Shown: in pieces, positions 12,351-23,451 of the stretch
How positions within the stretch are numbered: the stretch's first letter is position 1
How the letters are laid out: each line of letters opens with the position of its first letter
From: Sarcomyxa edulis
Taxonomy: Eukaryota > Basidiomycota > Agaricomycetes > Agaricales > Mycenaceae
Length of the DNA: 64,000 nucleotides
NCBI GenBank assembly: GCA_009761415.1
Contig: QUOL01000016.1
Location: 434,001-498,000 of the forward strand
Direction of reading: 5' to 3'
The notes under the pieces: model-generated
Database searches by the model: none
Told to the model about the DNA's origin: nothing
Seen by the model: only the letters and a program-made list of their open reading frames with translations
Translations under genes and position numbers: made by a program

Positions 12351-13510
12351 CTAATGGATAGTCCGCAATGCTTCCTTCAGAGTACTCCTCTCGCCCAACA
12401 GCGCGACCATCTGCCATCTCTGATCCCTCACCTCTCTGTCCTTCAACAAGAGTATATCTGCGTCCTCGTCTTCATCATTAGTATTATCCCCTAGCGCCAA
12501 CCGCATGGCTGCTGCGGATTTATTGGGGAGGTCCGAAGGGGCCACAGTGAACAACGTAGAGAAAGCCGAGGTGGGGAGAATGGTGGAATGTCCCTGCGGG
12601 ACTGACGGTTGGATGGATGAGATAGCATGTGAAGTAGAGGTCAAAGTCAATGCATGAGTTATCAGTTGCTTCAGTTTCGCCTAGAATAGTACCGAGTAGC
12701 GACTTAGATGGAGTCGAAACGGAGAAGGTTCTGAACTGACCTCGAACGCGAGCATAAGGAGAGAAGAGACGGTCTTTGAAGGAGTGCCTAGATTATGCTG
12801 AGCCGATATAAGGTTGACTCTATCCTGAATGTGTTGGATCGTTGGGCCGTGGGTGATAGCCGCCAGATGAAGTGGAAGACGACTGCCAGGTGGATCTACG
12901 ATGACGCCACAACAGTCACGTTCAATCCATCGACAACAAGACAGAACACAAGAGGTGTAAGAGGACATACCTCCTCGTTCCGAGAGCAATTCGATCCCTC
13001 TCTCCCTTGCAATTTCATCCATATCCCGTCTCGGACGCGAAGGATCATGCGGCGGCGGAACAGTCTGCAAGTTTCTCAAACGATCACGTTCCCGTTTCCC
13101 AACAGACAAAGTCCATCGTTTTAGGCGCGCAGACCTCAAACCCTCATCAGGGAAGTCAGGACCTTGGTACGGTAGTGTACGTCTCCGTTTCCGTGGTGGT
13201 GGTTTGGGTTGTTCTGGCGGTGGAGTTGGCGGACGTTTCAAGTATTTAGTGGCATCAAATAGAGAGATAATGAGTGAGTTGTGTAGTAGGACTTGAGATA
13301 CTTGTTAGCTCCGTCATTGTGAGTGTATACGATACTCTTCCGCTCACTTAAATTGGGCGCGTCTAGAAAGACACGGATGGTTTCATCGAATTCGGCCCTC
13401 GATGTTTTGCCTGTTATGAATTGGTTGAGAGTATCGAAGTAGGCTGCTGATTTTGGCCCGAGCTGCGTTTCGAGATTGGTCTTCAGAGTGGAGGTGCTCG
13501 CGAGAGACAT
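12351..13510 (-). CDS. HFI1: SAGA complex subunit HFI1/ADA1 (transcriptional adapter 1)
   Basis: Four exons (13510-13348, 13291-12971, 12895-12741, 12680-12351) give 322 aa. The N-terminus (LKTNLETQLGPKSAAYFDTL, then FDETIRVFLDAPNLILLHN) is the conserved Ada1/Tada1 segment, followed by LIISLFDATKYLKRP. A proline-rich basic linker (PPRKRRRTLPYQGPDFP) and a conserved histone-fold region with RLPLHLAAITHGP and LMLAFE come next. HFI1 holds the SAGA coactivator core together through its histone fold. The start at 13510 is the first ATG of the frame. Only 18 bp separate it from the left arm of an inverted repeat (13529-13622), so the repeat forms its 5' UTR and promoter. Confidence 0.82.
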
Positions 13511-13528
13511 GGAAGACAAGAGCAAGGG

Positions 13529-13622
13529 GCTGTCACTATGGCAACACGGACTGGTCAGCTCACGTTTTCACGATGCCGGTGCGGCAAGTGGGTGCTGACC
13601 CCGGAAACCCCTCACTTCCTAT
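13529..13622 (+). repeat. Left arm of an approx. 94 bp inverted repeat
   Basis: This arm is the near-perfect reverse complement of 15419-15513. Shared blocks include GGCAACACGGACTGGTCAGC and GGTGCTGACCCCGGAAACC, with about three differences overall. It lies immediately upstream of the HFI1 start. It could be the terminal repeat of a non-autonomous element, or an inverted duplication of the HFI1 promoter. Confidence 0.8.
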
Positions 13623-13939
13623 ATCTGATCGATATTCGCTGGCGTCGTTGAGCGTCAAGATTTGGATAATGATATCTTATCGAATTCTGCAGCACTCCCT
13701 CAAGCTATCTAGATTGTCTTTCATCTAGTCCGTGAGGCTGACCGTGACGACTATCCTATGCTACAAACCTCGCAACACCCGGACAGCAGAATGGTCCATG
13801 CGGCTCGAGCTTTATGATGACTTGACTCGACATCCCAAACCCACCTCAACCTCAACATCAACCGTGCGTTACTTGTCTTGGCTCATAATTCTTGTTCAGC
13901 CTCAATCAAGTTGCTGGCTTTATATATAAATTACCATAT

Positions 13940-14755
13940 CGAAGAATGTTTACTATCTCTTTGCTCGACAATCTAGCAGTTTCGTGATGCCACTGTTTCT
14001 TGGGACTTCCAGTGGACCAGAACACCGAGAGCAAGATGGAAGAGATATTGCTGACCTCCTGGGCGGGGGCTACAGCGTTCCAGGCTAACAGCCCAAGTCT
14101 TTCTCGAGCGTGGTGTATGGGGAGATGGCTCGAACCAGAATATTATGGTACGCTATGCAATCTCCTACCGTCACTCATCTTGTCTTACGACTCTCGTGCA
14201 GCTCGGTGCCGATTCCATACTCGGCAAACTGGAATTTACTCTCGGACAGAAAGAACGAGCGGACGAAGCTGATCTTTACAACTCGACATCCCGAGAGCAC
14301 ATCACTGCCTTGCAACAGGTGCGTTGCAGTTGCTTATGTTTTCTATGTAGATAGTTGCGAAAAGTCGTCGAATCAAGCGCCGTCTCATCTGAAGAGCTTT
14401 TACAGATTGTAATCGACTTAGATTCTTGGCCCAGATTGTCCTTCCGCCTCCACCACCGCTACCACTACCCGCGCCGGCTCTGCATTGGCCGCGTTACTGC
14501 AATCCATGCAACCACCTTGCCTAGAACCCTTGTCTTACAATCATCCGGACTCGAACGGCATCGAAACAACGGGATCACGCTAGAACCAGATCTCCTACCT
14601 TCTCTACACCGGGTCCCTCTGCTCCTGTCGCCAATAGCATTGCAAATCTGCTGTCTACCCTGACGAAAGCTGGCGTCGTATCAGCAAATGACACCCCTAC
14701 AAGCGCATGCTCTACTTTGAAAGAAGACTCTCAAGCCAACAAGCACTGACATTGC
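13940..14755 (+). pseudogene. Decayed PCF11-like fragment (CID end and downstream region)
   Basis: Reading frames shift several times but keep recognisable segments in order: VYYLFARQ, PLFLGTS, DQNTESKMEEILLTSW, KLEFTLGQKERADEADLY, EHITALQQIV, SSAVSSEELLQIV, then SALAALLQSMQPP and SIANLLSTLTKAGVVSAND. This order (CID C-terminal helices, coiled segment, LLSTLTKAGVVS) resembles basidiomycete Pcf11, a cleavage/polyadenylation factor. Stops and frameshifts break every frame, and the N-terminal CID, the Pol II-contacting part and the zinc-binding C-terminus are absent. It sits wholly inside the inverted repeat pair, in the position a divergent partner of HFI1 would take. The PCF11 assignment is from memory of the family and needs a search. 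Confidence 0.5.
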
Positions 14756-14974
14756 CAAATACTTCCGCGTTTTCATCCTTCGAACTTGTTGCATACTGAT
14801 GTAGCGGCAAGTTTCTGTACGAGGATCACCTATAGACCTGCATTATAGACAGAATCACGAGGCTATCATCGGACGAGGGCATAGTGAAACCTCGTCGGTC
14901 TATGGGAATAGAGGTACGTCTATCACGCGTGGTGTTCGCTTTTGCTCGTTGTCTGATACTCTACTTCTACTATT

Positions 14975-15040
14975 TGGAAATTTGATGAATATGTGCATCA
15001 CAGCATATGAAATTTGATGAATATGTGCATCACGGCATAT
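14975..15040 (+). repeat. Two tandem copies of a 32-33 bp unit
   Basis: GAAATTTGATGAATATGTGC followed by ATCACAGCATAT occurs twice in direct succession, with one substitution (ACAGC versus ACGGC). It lies in non-coding sequence inside the inverted-repeat interval. The stretch from about 14756 to 15418 holds no other supported feature. Confidence 0.8.
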
Positions 15041-15418
15041 CTTCGTTCTACTACCAGTAAGTAGACTGTAGTACGAGTCTTATCTGTGCAACTTCAGATG
15101 TCTCGCATCGCGCACGAAGAGGCTTATGCTGGTTTCTGCGGGCCAGGCTTGGTGTCAATGACTGGCAAACTACCGTCGCTACTGCTTCGACATCGAAACC
15201 CGCGCCGGCGATAGCTTGGCGATAGCACAGAGAGTCGAGAGACAGAGAAGGTTCCCGCATCAGAACAATCAGGCTCACTCAAGTAGCCACTGACATGCAA
15301 GTGGATAGTTGACATTGCGTGATCACAGAAAAGACCACGAGAAGTGCTGCAGACTTCGTCAATAAGATATCGTTCTCATATTACTGATCCAAATCTTGTC
15401 GCACAATGACCCCAGCAA

Positions 15419-15513
15419 ATAGGAAGTGAGAGGTTTCCGGGGTCAGCACCCACTTGCCGCACCGGCATCGTGAAAACGTGAGCTGACCAGTCCGTGTTGC
15501 CATATGTCACAGC
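15419..15513 (-). repeat. Right arm of the approx. 94 bp inverted repeat
   Basis: Reverse complement of 13529-13622 with about three differences. From here to the FunK1 stop at 15786 the sequence is the 3' flank of FunK1 copy A. Part of it (about 15640-15770) resembles the 3' flank of copy B (about 20530-20660), including AATAAATTGATA and GAGAGTTTGATTGTATCTAC. Confidence 0.8.
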
Positions 15514-15785
15514 ATCATGCACACGGCGTCGCGCCTCGGGCCTCGGCGATCGATTTCTTTCGTAGATTGATGTTATGGACACGCTGTCCCTCTATAAGTT
15601 CTTTTCTGTGACCGGTGTCCGCAATCAATATTGTAAGTAATTGAATAAATTGATAAGTATGTGAGATGCACCATAAAGGTGGGATATATATTGTAGATGG
15701 AGTATACACTAAAAAGGGGAGTTCGCAGGTATTCGGTTGAGAGTTTGATTGTATCTACACCGGTACCTGGTCCACGACGATATCT

Positions 15786-18409
15786 TTAATTACGATTGGA
15801 ATTGCGTTTGCTGACTGACGGCGGATCATGGCTGAGTGTATGATAGGCAGGTTCTGCGATGCTTCCGGGAGTGGTATGTCTTTCACGGTTTTGAGAACTG
15901 GTTCTGGTAGAGAATTGACTGCGAACCGATCTATGGGGAGTAGCAGTATTGCCCGTGTTTTGGCGTTTCCTCGGGGGGTCCGCATCTACGCTCGACACGT
16001 CTACGAAGCCAATAATGTCCTCATCAATTGTTTTGGCCGGACGCTTCGTGTTTTCAGCGGTCCAGAGGGCATCGAGGTCGGCGCATTTCTCTCTAATCTG
16101 ATTGAAGACATCTCCCATGTATTCGTGCACATGCCACCATTCGTCTACCGCCACCGGGATTTTCTTTTCCGCGTCGGCATAGTGCATCGTAAGCACCATA
16201 CGTCCTCTCTCCAGTAGGTTACTAAGGAATCTGAGCGTCTCAGGCAGATATTGGACTTTCTTGTGGAAATAACGAGGATGGGCCAATATACGGTGTCGAT
16301 GTCCATTCGAATGAACGTCCGGAAAACAGTCATCCCTGTTTTCATCGTGGTCGGGAGGCAATGTTATTCCAGTCAACGGAACTTTGAAGAAAAGCATCCA
16401 GACGGCAATCCACCAAGTGGACTCAAGGTCGTGCAGGGTATTATATCGAAAGACAGGGTGTTCGACCGGCTCATAGTCCGTAGTATCGAAGACATCAACA
16501 CCAAGGTTCTCCACTATAAAATGGTATTCTTGGTCCCGGACTTCAACCGCAATGAAATCTGGTGTTCCCTACTTATCGATCAGGCATAATACTAGAGTAT
16601 GGTCTAAGGAAAACGAACCGTCTTCACTTCGTGCGAAGAGTCTGTATTGATATGCTTGGCGAACTCGAGATCACAGAGCTTTCCGATGCCCATATAGAAG
16701 AGGATATTCCCTGTGCTAATGTCGCGATGTACATAGCCAAGGAGATATAGACAGTGAATGGCTGCGCGTATATGTTAATCATCACGGAGCAAGAGAGAAT
16801 TGATCTGCATACCTCGGGTAATATCGCACAAGGCTTTGAATATGTCTTCAAAAGACGTGAGATCGTGAAGAGGTGTACCAACCTCACGAAATACGATACG
16901 GTAATGCTTTTTAGGTTGGGAACGTGCAAGCTTGACTCTTCGCATACGTAAGGGCGCATCTGCTTCCTCATGTGTCCGAGGTGTGCCACCGACAGAGTAC
17001 ACTCGTTCGCTGCCAGAGATCGTTGCGCGGACTGCCCGAGCAGGGAGAGGGATAGCTCGATAGATTTTCTCCGACGGGAGATCATTTCCACGCATCATTA
17101 AATCTTTAGTGTCATCCACCACCCCATTGATCTTGACGAGTCCGTGTTTGACGACAGTCAGAAAGTACTTGGCCGGATCCTCGATGACATACGCTTGGGG
17201 ATAGTTTGGCTTCTCGGTGAATTTTCTTCTCTGCTCGTCGTTTGCGTTGTCGTCATCACGAGGGTGCTTTGTTAACGTTCTTAAGGCGTTAATCAGCGTT
17301 TCCTGAAGGTCGCCCTCCAGCTCAGCGTCAGAATCAATCCATATGTCCTTCAGGACCACAGATGACTTGGACTTGTCTCCTTCGCGGTACGTTTCCCAAA
17401 CCCTCGTAGCACGGCCGATAATAGGGTCCGATTTGTAGTCTGTAAGGGTTCTCTTTGTCACGTATATTTGTCCTTCAATCTCTATTTTGTATCGAATCTT
17501 CCCGTCCGGGTTCAAGAAACGAACCACAGTAGGATCGTACCCCAACTCGGCATCAGAAGCAAATGCGAGACTCGCAAAAACCTCAATCAGAGCCGAGGAA
17601 TCCTGTTGGTAGAGGGGTTATACGATAGATGATAGATGTTCAAAGTTCACGAACCGTTCTCCAGTTGAAAGGCTCAGATACCATCACGTGAGCACGAGAG
17701 AATTGCCAGAGCTTCATTTGTTCGTTTTCGATTGTGATGCCGAAAGCAAAGCGTCGACATGGATCATTACTTAGCATGTGCCGTCCAGACCATATAATTT
17801 TGCGGTCGTTCTGAAGCGTGCGAAGAAGGGAGATTAGAGGTATATATCGCCAAAGAGATGCCCGAGACTCACATCCAGAATTGTACTAGCATCCTTGAAT
17901 TTTTTCTGCTCGATAGGAAGGGAAATATCTGCCCAGGCAGAAGCAGAAATCGAGCCTTTGCAACTCTTCGGAATCAAGAGTTCGAGCTGAGAGTCGGGGC
18001 GAGTTGAGTTTGCTCGTTCAGAGCCAGGAGTCGAGCTAGGGCTGTGCATATACTTTAGCCTGGGTTGCTTAGAGCCGGACTTGAGGCATGTAACAATGTC
18101 ATCGAAGAGGTCTTTCATCGGTGCAAACACTGCTGATTCTGCCCCCTCTGCATCCTTCGGAGCCTTAGGAAAGCGGTCAAAGACCCCGGTTTTCGTCTGG
18201 CGTAGGCGTTCCCGTACGAGCTGTATGTCACTGGAGCTCACACTGGGAAGGGCGGACTTTATGAAGAACTCCACGCTGACTTGTGGAATGTCACCAATAT
18301 CTGCAACGACTGCGGCGCGCGCGGCATCAATGTCTAGGTCGAGGTGCTGGCGACCAGATGGTTTCCTGGGAGTGTCAGGGTTAATCGGGGGAGGATTTTT
18401 TCTGTTCAT
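15786..18409 (-). CDS. FunK1-type fungal protein kinase, copy A
   Basis: Five exons (18409-17873, 17810-17655, 17602-16813, 16761-16619, 16568-15786) join without damage into about 802 aa. The N-terminal half begins MNRKNPPPINPDTPRKPSG and carries the ELLIPKSCKGS and SAWADISLPIEQKKFKDAST segments of FunK1 proteins. The C-terminal half is kinase-like: YVHRDISTGN (HRD about residues 506-508), CDLEFAK in place of DFG, GTPDFIAVE as APE equivalent, and LHDLESTWWIAVWMLF. The catalytic HRD Asp, the following Asn and the metal-binding Asp are all present. A Ser/Arg-rich tail follows. The ATG at 18409 is preferred over an upstream in-frame ATG (18610) because copies D and E share only the inner start. 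Substrates are unknown. This copy pairs with copy E by sequence. Confidence 0.82.
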
Positions 18410-18540
18410 GCTTTGCGGGATGGTTGTTGAGTGAGAGATGTTTAGAGGGGGAGGAATCCGAGAAAAAGTCGCGCTTCCAGTGGCAGTGGCTGAAATGAGA
18501 AGTAACAAGTTTGACTCGGAGTTCAGACGAGATTTGTCCT

Positions 18541-19300
18541 CGGGATCACAGTCACAGTCACGTTCGCGCCTCACCCGTGACTTGTGACTTGTCTTGACCT
18601 CTTCAATCAATCTTCAATGATCCCGGGTCGGATTTCCTCGGATATGTACCCGCACTTAGTGGACAACGTTGACAAGTCGTCCACACATAGACCAATGTAT
18701 TGCAAACAATGTCTCTAAGCTCAGCCTCTGGACACTATCTTCTAGAATGCTATCAAACAGGCGTCCATACGTTGCCCATACATACAATATGAACAAGACG
18801 GCATCGAATACCAGACCATGCCAGTGGTGCCAAAAGCATAGTCCTGTCCAGAAATCACTTCGTCAAAACATGTGAAGAAGCTAGTTCAAGCATCTCCCTG
18901 ACACTATTAGAGCGACATTTTAGATTACATCTAAAAGACTTTGGAAGGCTGCAATGAAAGAGTGTCATTAGATTCCAAGAGGGAGAGAAGAATGTCGCAA
19001 CAATAGACTTACACGATGGCACCAGATGTATAGGCAACTTCCGGAAGGACAGGTATCCCAGTCTCATCGACGACAGGAACAATTTCACAAGCGGCGAGTG
19101 CCGTAGTGACGATAGCGAAGATGATACCTTCAGCAAAATGAAACCCAGGACAAGCTCTCCTGCCAAAGCCAAACGAAAGATCAGTCACTTTGCGCATTTC
19201 GGAGTCAAGGCATTGGTCTCGGTCAGGATTGAACTCCATAGGATTAGGATAGATTTCGGGATCATGGAGCATGTTCCTGATAATGGATGAGCATCATCTA
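18541..19300. repeat. Duplicated segment, copy 1 (FunK1 5' flank plus P450 3' end)
   Basis: This stretch is nearly identical to about 23452-24200. It runs from the FunK1 upstream region through the last exons of a P450, with only scattered differences such as one TTCTAGAATG/TTAGAATG indel and GGTCTCGG versus GGTATCGG. It marks a segmental duplication that included FunK1 and its upstream neighbour's 3' end. Confidence 0.85.
18855..19290 (-). pseudogene. Orphan 3' end of a cytochrome P450 gene
   Basis: Only the last two exons remain: one starting NMLHDPEIYPNPMEFNPDR and carrying FGFGRRACPGFHFAE (heme-binding Cys loop), then the short tail exon ending HVLTK. The copy is almost identical to the 3' part of the complete P450 at 23752-25904. 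One visible change is Tyr to Asp after FNPDR. Lacking the membrane anchor, I-helix and ExxR, it cannot encode an enzyme. Confidence 0.88.
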
Positions 19301-19317
19301 GCACCAGAGGTGTTAAA

Positions 19318-20051
19318 AAGGCTCAGAGACTATCACATGAGCACGAGAGAATTGCCAGAGTTTCAGTTGTTCGTTTTCAATTGTGATGCCTAAAGCAAAG
19401 CGTCGATCGTTACTCAGCATGTGCCGTCCGGACCATATGACCTTTCGGTTGTTCTGGAACAAAATAGTGCAATATCGTACATAAGATCGATCAAGAGACG
19501 GTAGATAGTGAGTACTCACATCCAGAATTGTACTAGCATCCTTGAACTTCTTCTCTTCGAGTACTATGGCAATATCTGCCCAAGCAGAGGCGGAAGTTGA
19601 GCCTTTGCAACTCTTCGGAATCAAGAGTTCGATATGAGAATCAGGGCGAGTCGCATTTGCTCGTTCAGAGCCGGGAGTATTGCCAGGACTGTACATATTT
19701 CAACCTGATGGAGCGAGTTTCTGACTGGAGGGTGTTGGCGATGACATCAAACATCTCCTTCAGCGGTGCAAATACTTCTGGTTCTTTCCCCTCTGTCTCA
19801 GCCGGAGCATGGCGAAAGTGGTGGCTGAGCCCGTCTTTCGATTGGAGAAGGTCTCAAACGCGCTCTATGTCACTTTCTGGCAAATCTATTTGGGGCAAGA
19901 CAGACTCGATGAAGAAGTCGACGCTGACTTGTGGAATGTCGCCAAGGTCTGCAACAACTAAGGTGCGCGCGGTTTCAATGTCTAGGTTGATATGCTGACG
20001 ACCAGATGCTTTCCTCGGAGTATCAGGGTTCTTGGGAGTAGGGGGATTCAT
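19318..20051 (-). pseudogene. Truncated FunK1 N-terminal fragment
   Basis: It starts MNPPTPKNPDTPRKASGRQH like intact FunK1 and preserves exon 1 and most of exon 2. It is broken three ways. An in-frame TGA follows SDIERV, where copies A and E have Arg. A two-base loss in the KYVHSPG segment shifts the frame. The gene then stops abruptly within SEPF of exon 2, where it is fused to P450 intron sequence. The fragment differs from all four intact copies, so it represents a separate FunK1 lineage rather than a recent duplicate. Confidence 0.85.
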
Positions 20052-20706
20052 TTTTGTGAGGTAGAGGATTTGGAATGAGGAAGAGCAAAAGTCGCGAGTT
20101 TTGTGGCAGTGGCAGAGATGAGAAGTTCAAACGTGACTTGGACGCGTCGGTTATTGAAATTGTTTGGCTCCTATTTGGGCATGCGTACTAGTCCTGCTCC
20201 TAGGATCCTGCTATGGTCGTTTCTGTAATATCATGTGCCCATGTTGCTGATAGTGGTGTTCAGGTGTGGAATTTATATCCTGGCTCTTCCTCTGATCTGA
20301 TCTATCCTAGTGTGTCTTCATATATTGCATCTACAAGCTCGGACTCGGAGTCTCCCGAAGGCTCCTCTTCTCTGCTGGACTTTCGCAGCGTTTCTTGGCG
20401 TCGGGTCTGCGTGTCTGGACTTGACTATAGCTGGCTGCACACGCTACTACCTTCAGCGCAATCAACAGTCTATGATTGTTTCAACAGTATTCTTGTTTAT
20501 ATTACTCAGAAAGTCTTTATTCTAGCCGAATAAATTGATATGTATGTGAGATGCTCCATGGTCACGGTGGGAATATACATATTGTAGATGGATGTACAGA
20601 GAAAAAATGGGGAATTTGAAGGTGTTCGGTCGAGAGTTTGATTGTATCTACGCCACTACCCCCTGTTACACAATGATACCTTGATCCAGGTTGTAAAGCA
20701 GTACGT
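20052..20706. other. Gap between the FunK1 fragment and copy B
   Basis: About 650 bp that includes the 3' flank of FunK1 copy B. The part at about 20525-20660 is shared with the 3' flank of copy A. I see no supported gene in the rest. Confidence 0.5.
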
Positions 20707-23323
20707 TTATGATGGCGGACCGTGGCTACGTGTACGATGGGCAGGTTCTACGATGCTTCCTGGAGGGGTGCGTCTTCCAGGTTTTTGAGAACTAGTCTTG
20801 GTAGAGAATTGACTGCGGACCGATTTGTGTAGGGAGGGTGGGGGGATACTGCCAGTATTAAGACGTTTCCTCGGGTGGTCTGACGAGCCTACGAAGTGAG
20901 GACCATCATCGAGTTTTTTGGCGGGACGCTTTGCCGTAGGTTCGGTGGCCTTGGCCCATAGTGCATCAACATCGCCACATTTCTCGATAATTCGATCGAA
21001 AACGCTTCCTATGAATTCGTGCACACGCCACCATCTAGCTACCGCCACTGGACGTTTCTTTTCCGCTTTGGGATAGTACAGCGTAAGGATCATCCGTACT
21101 TCCTCCAGTAAGTCGCCAAAGAATTTGAGACTCTCGGGTAGATATTCGAGGCCATCTTCGAAGCCATCGATCAGAATATCTTCTCGAGATCCATATGAGT
21201 GACGATCTGGCGGGAAGCAAGCTTTCCTGTTTTGCTTGTGGGCGGGAGGTAACGAGATGCCAGTCAACGGGCTTTTGAAGAACAGCATCCATAGGGCGAT
21301 CCACCAAGTCGACTCGAGGTCGTGCAGGGCATTATATCGCAAAACAGGGATAGGACCACGAGGACGGTTTTTCTTCTTCACGTCGCGAATCACTGTTTTC
21401 CTTTCCAGAAACCGATATTTTCGGTCCCGAATTTCGACTGCAATGAAATCTGGTGTACCCTGTCTATCCATCAGAGGCGATGCTTAGATGGAATATATAC
21501 AGAACGTACCGTCTTCATCTCGTGCGAAGAGTCTTCGTCAACTTGCTTAGCGAATTCGAGATCGCAGAGCTTGCCAATGCCCAGATAGAAGAGGATATTC
21601 CCAGTACTAATGTCGCGATGTACATAGCCAAGAATAAATAGACAATGAAGAGCTGCGTGTAGGATACGATCAATTACTAAGAGTAAGAAGAGTGGATCTC
21701 TTTTTGAAGACATACCGCGTATAACATCGGATAAGGCTTTGAAGATGTCTTTGAAAGACGTGAGATCGTGGATTGGCGTGCCAACCTCACGAAACACGAT
21801 ACGGTAATGCTTCTTGGGCTGGAAGCGTTTGACCTTAAGTATTTTCGGATTGACAGGCACTTGTTCTGCCTCGTCTGACCTAGGGGTGCCACCTACAGAG
21901 CGCAGGCGATAGCTGCCATCGATTGTCGCGCGTACAGCCCGAGGCGGGAGAGGCGCAGATCGATATATTTTCTCCGACGGGACGTCCTGACCACGCAGCA
22001 TCAATGCTTTAGTATCATCTACCACCCCATCAATCTCGACGAGTCCGTGTGTGACGACTGTCAGGAAGTACTGAGCTGGGTTCTCGATGGCGAACGCCTC
22101 TTTGGGATAATCCGGGTCCTCAGTGAGTTCTTTTCTCTCTTCGTCGTCTTCGTCGTCTTCGTAAAGAGGGTACTCTGGCAATCGTTCCAGCTCGTCGATG
22201 AGTCGTTTCTGAAGGTCACCCTCGAGTTCAGCATCGGAATCAAGCCAAATGTCCTTGAAGGCCACGGATGTCTTGGATTCATCCCCTTCGAGGTACGTTT
22301 CCCAGACCCTGGTGGCACGGCCACAGATGGGGTCCGCTTTATAGTCTGTAAGAGCGTTCTTTGTCACGTATACATCTCCTTGGATTTTTAGCTTGTATTG
22401 AATCATCCCGTCGTCCGGGTCTACGAAGCGAACCACAGTAGGATCATACCCTAGCTCGACATCAGTAGCGAACGCGAGACTGCCGAAAACGTGGATTAGA
22501 ATCAATGGTTTCTAGCAGTTCATAGTAAAGCAGTCAGCTCATGGTACATAATGTGAACATCGCACGAACCCGTCTCCAGTCGAAAGGCTCAGACACCATC
22601 ACTTGGGCACGAGAGAAATGCCAAAGTTTCATTTGCTCATTTTCGACTGTGATGCCAAAAGCACACCGTCGACATGGATCGTTGCTCAACATGTGCTGTC
22701 CAGCCCATATAATTTTGTGGTCGTTCTGAACCAGGCGAAAATAGAAAGATTAAGTGTATGACGCTGCAGAAATGCTTAAGACTCACATTCAAAATTGTAC
22801 TAGCAGTCTTCAATTTTTTCTGTTCCATGACTAGAGATATATCTGCCCAGGCAGAGGCGGAAGTTGAGCCTTTGCAACTCTTCGGAATCAAGAGCTCGAG
22901 TTGAGCGTCGGGACGAGTTGAGTTTGCTCGTTCGGAACCAGGAGTAGAGCCAGGACTGTGTACATACTTCAGCCTAGGTCTATCAGAGTCGGAAGCGAGA
23001 CAAGCGACGATTGCATCGAAAATATCTTTCAAGGGCGCGAAAACTTGGGGTTCTGGCTCAGTTTTCGTCTCTGGAGGATCGGGAAAGAGGTCGAGAAACC
23101 CCTTCTTCGACTGTGATAGGGATTGTTGTACACGACGTTTTTTGACATCTGACATAGCAGGTAACGCGTAATTGATAAAGAATTCCACGCTGACTTGTGG
23201 AATGTCACCAAGGTCTTTAACGACGGCGGCGCGCGCGGCATCAATGTCTAGGTCGAGGTGCTGATGACCAGATGGTTTCCTGGGAGTGTCAGGGTTGATC
23301 GGGGGAGGATTTGTTCTGTTCAT
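20707..23323 (-). CDS. FunK1-type fungal protein kinase, copy B
   Basis: Five exons (23323-22787, 22725-22570, 22511-21716, 21652-21510, 21459-20707) give about 794 aa with the same exon layout as copy A. Key motifs are MNRTNPPPINPDTPRKPSG, YVHRDISTGN (HRD about residues 508-510), CDLEFAK, GTPDFIAVE and LHDLESTWWIALWMLF. The N-terminal part has the ALPAMSDVKKRRVQ...SQSKKG variant shared only with copy D. Exon 3 (HVFGSLAFATDVELGYDP, DDGMIQYKLKIQGDVYVTK) is also almost identical to D. The protein ends SHGPPS like D, without the basic tail of A and E. No disabling mutation is seen. It lies downstream of the complete P450, both on the minus strand. Confidence 0.82.
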
Positions 23324-23451
23324 GCTTGACGAGATGGTTGGTGAGTGAGAGATGGTTAGAGAGGGAGGACTCCGAGAATAAGTCACGCTTGTGGCAGTGG
23401 CTGAAATGAGAAGTTCGAGTTCGAGTTCGAGATTGTCCTTGTGGTCACAGT

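Noticed and set aside
13529..15513. A complete autonomous DNA transposon.
   Set aside because: No transposase-like reading frame lies between the inverted repeats, and no clear target-site duplication is visible.
17834..18610. Upstream in-frame start MIEEVKTSHKSRVRRERD for FunK1 copy A (and the matching 23509 start for copy B).
   Set aside because: Copies D and E do not share this extension and start at the conserved MN..PDTPRKP methionine. The extra sequence looks like a 5' UTR that happens to be open.
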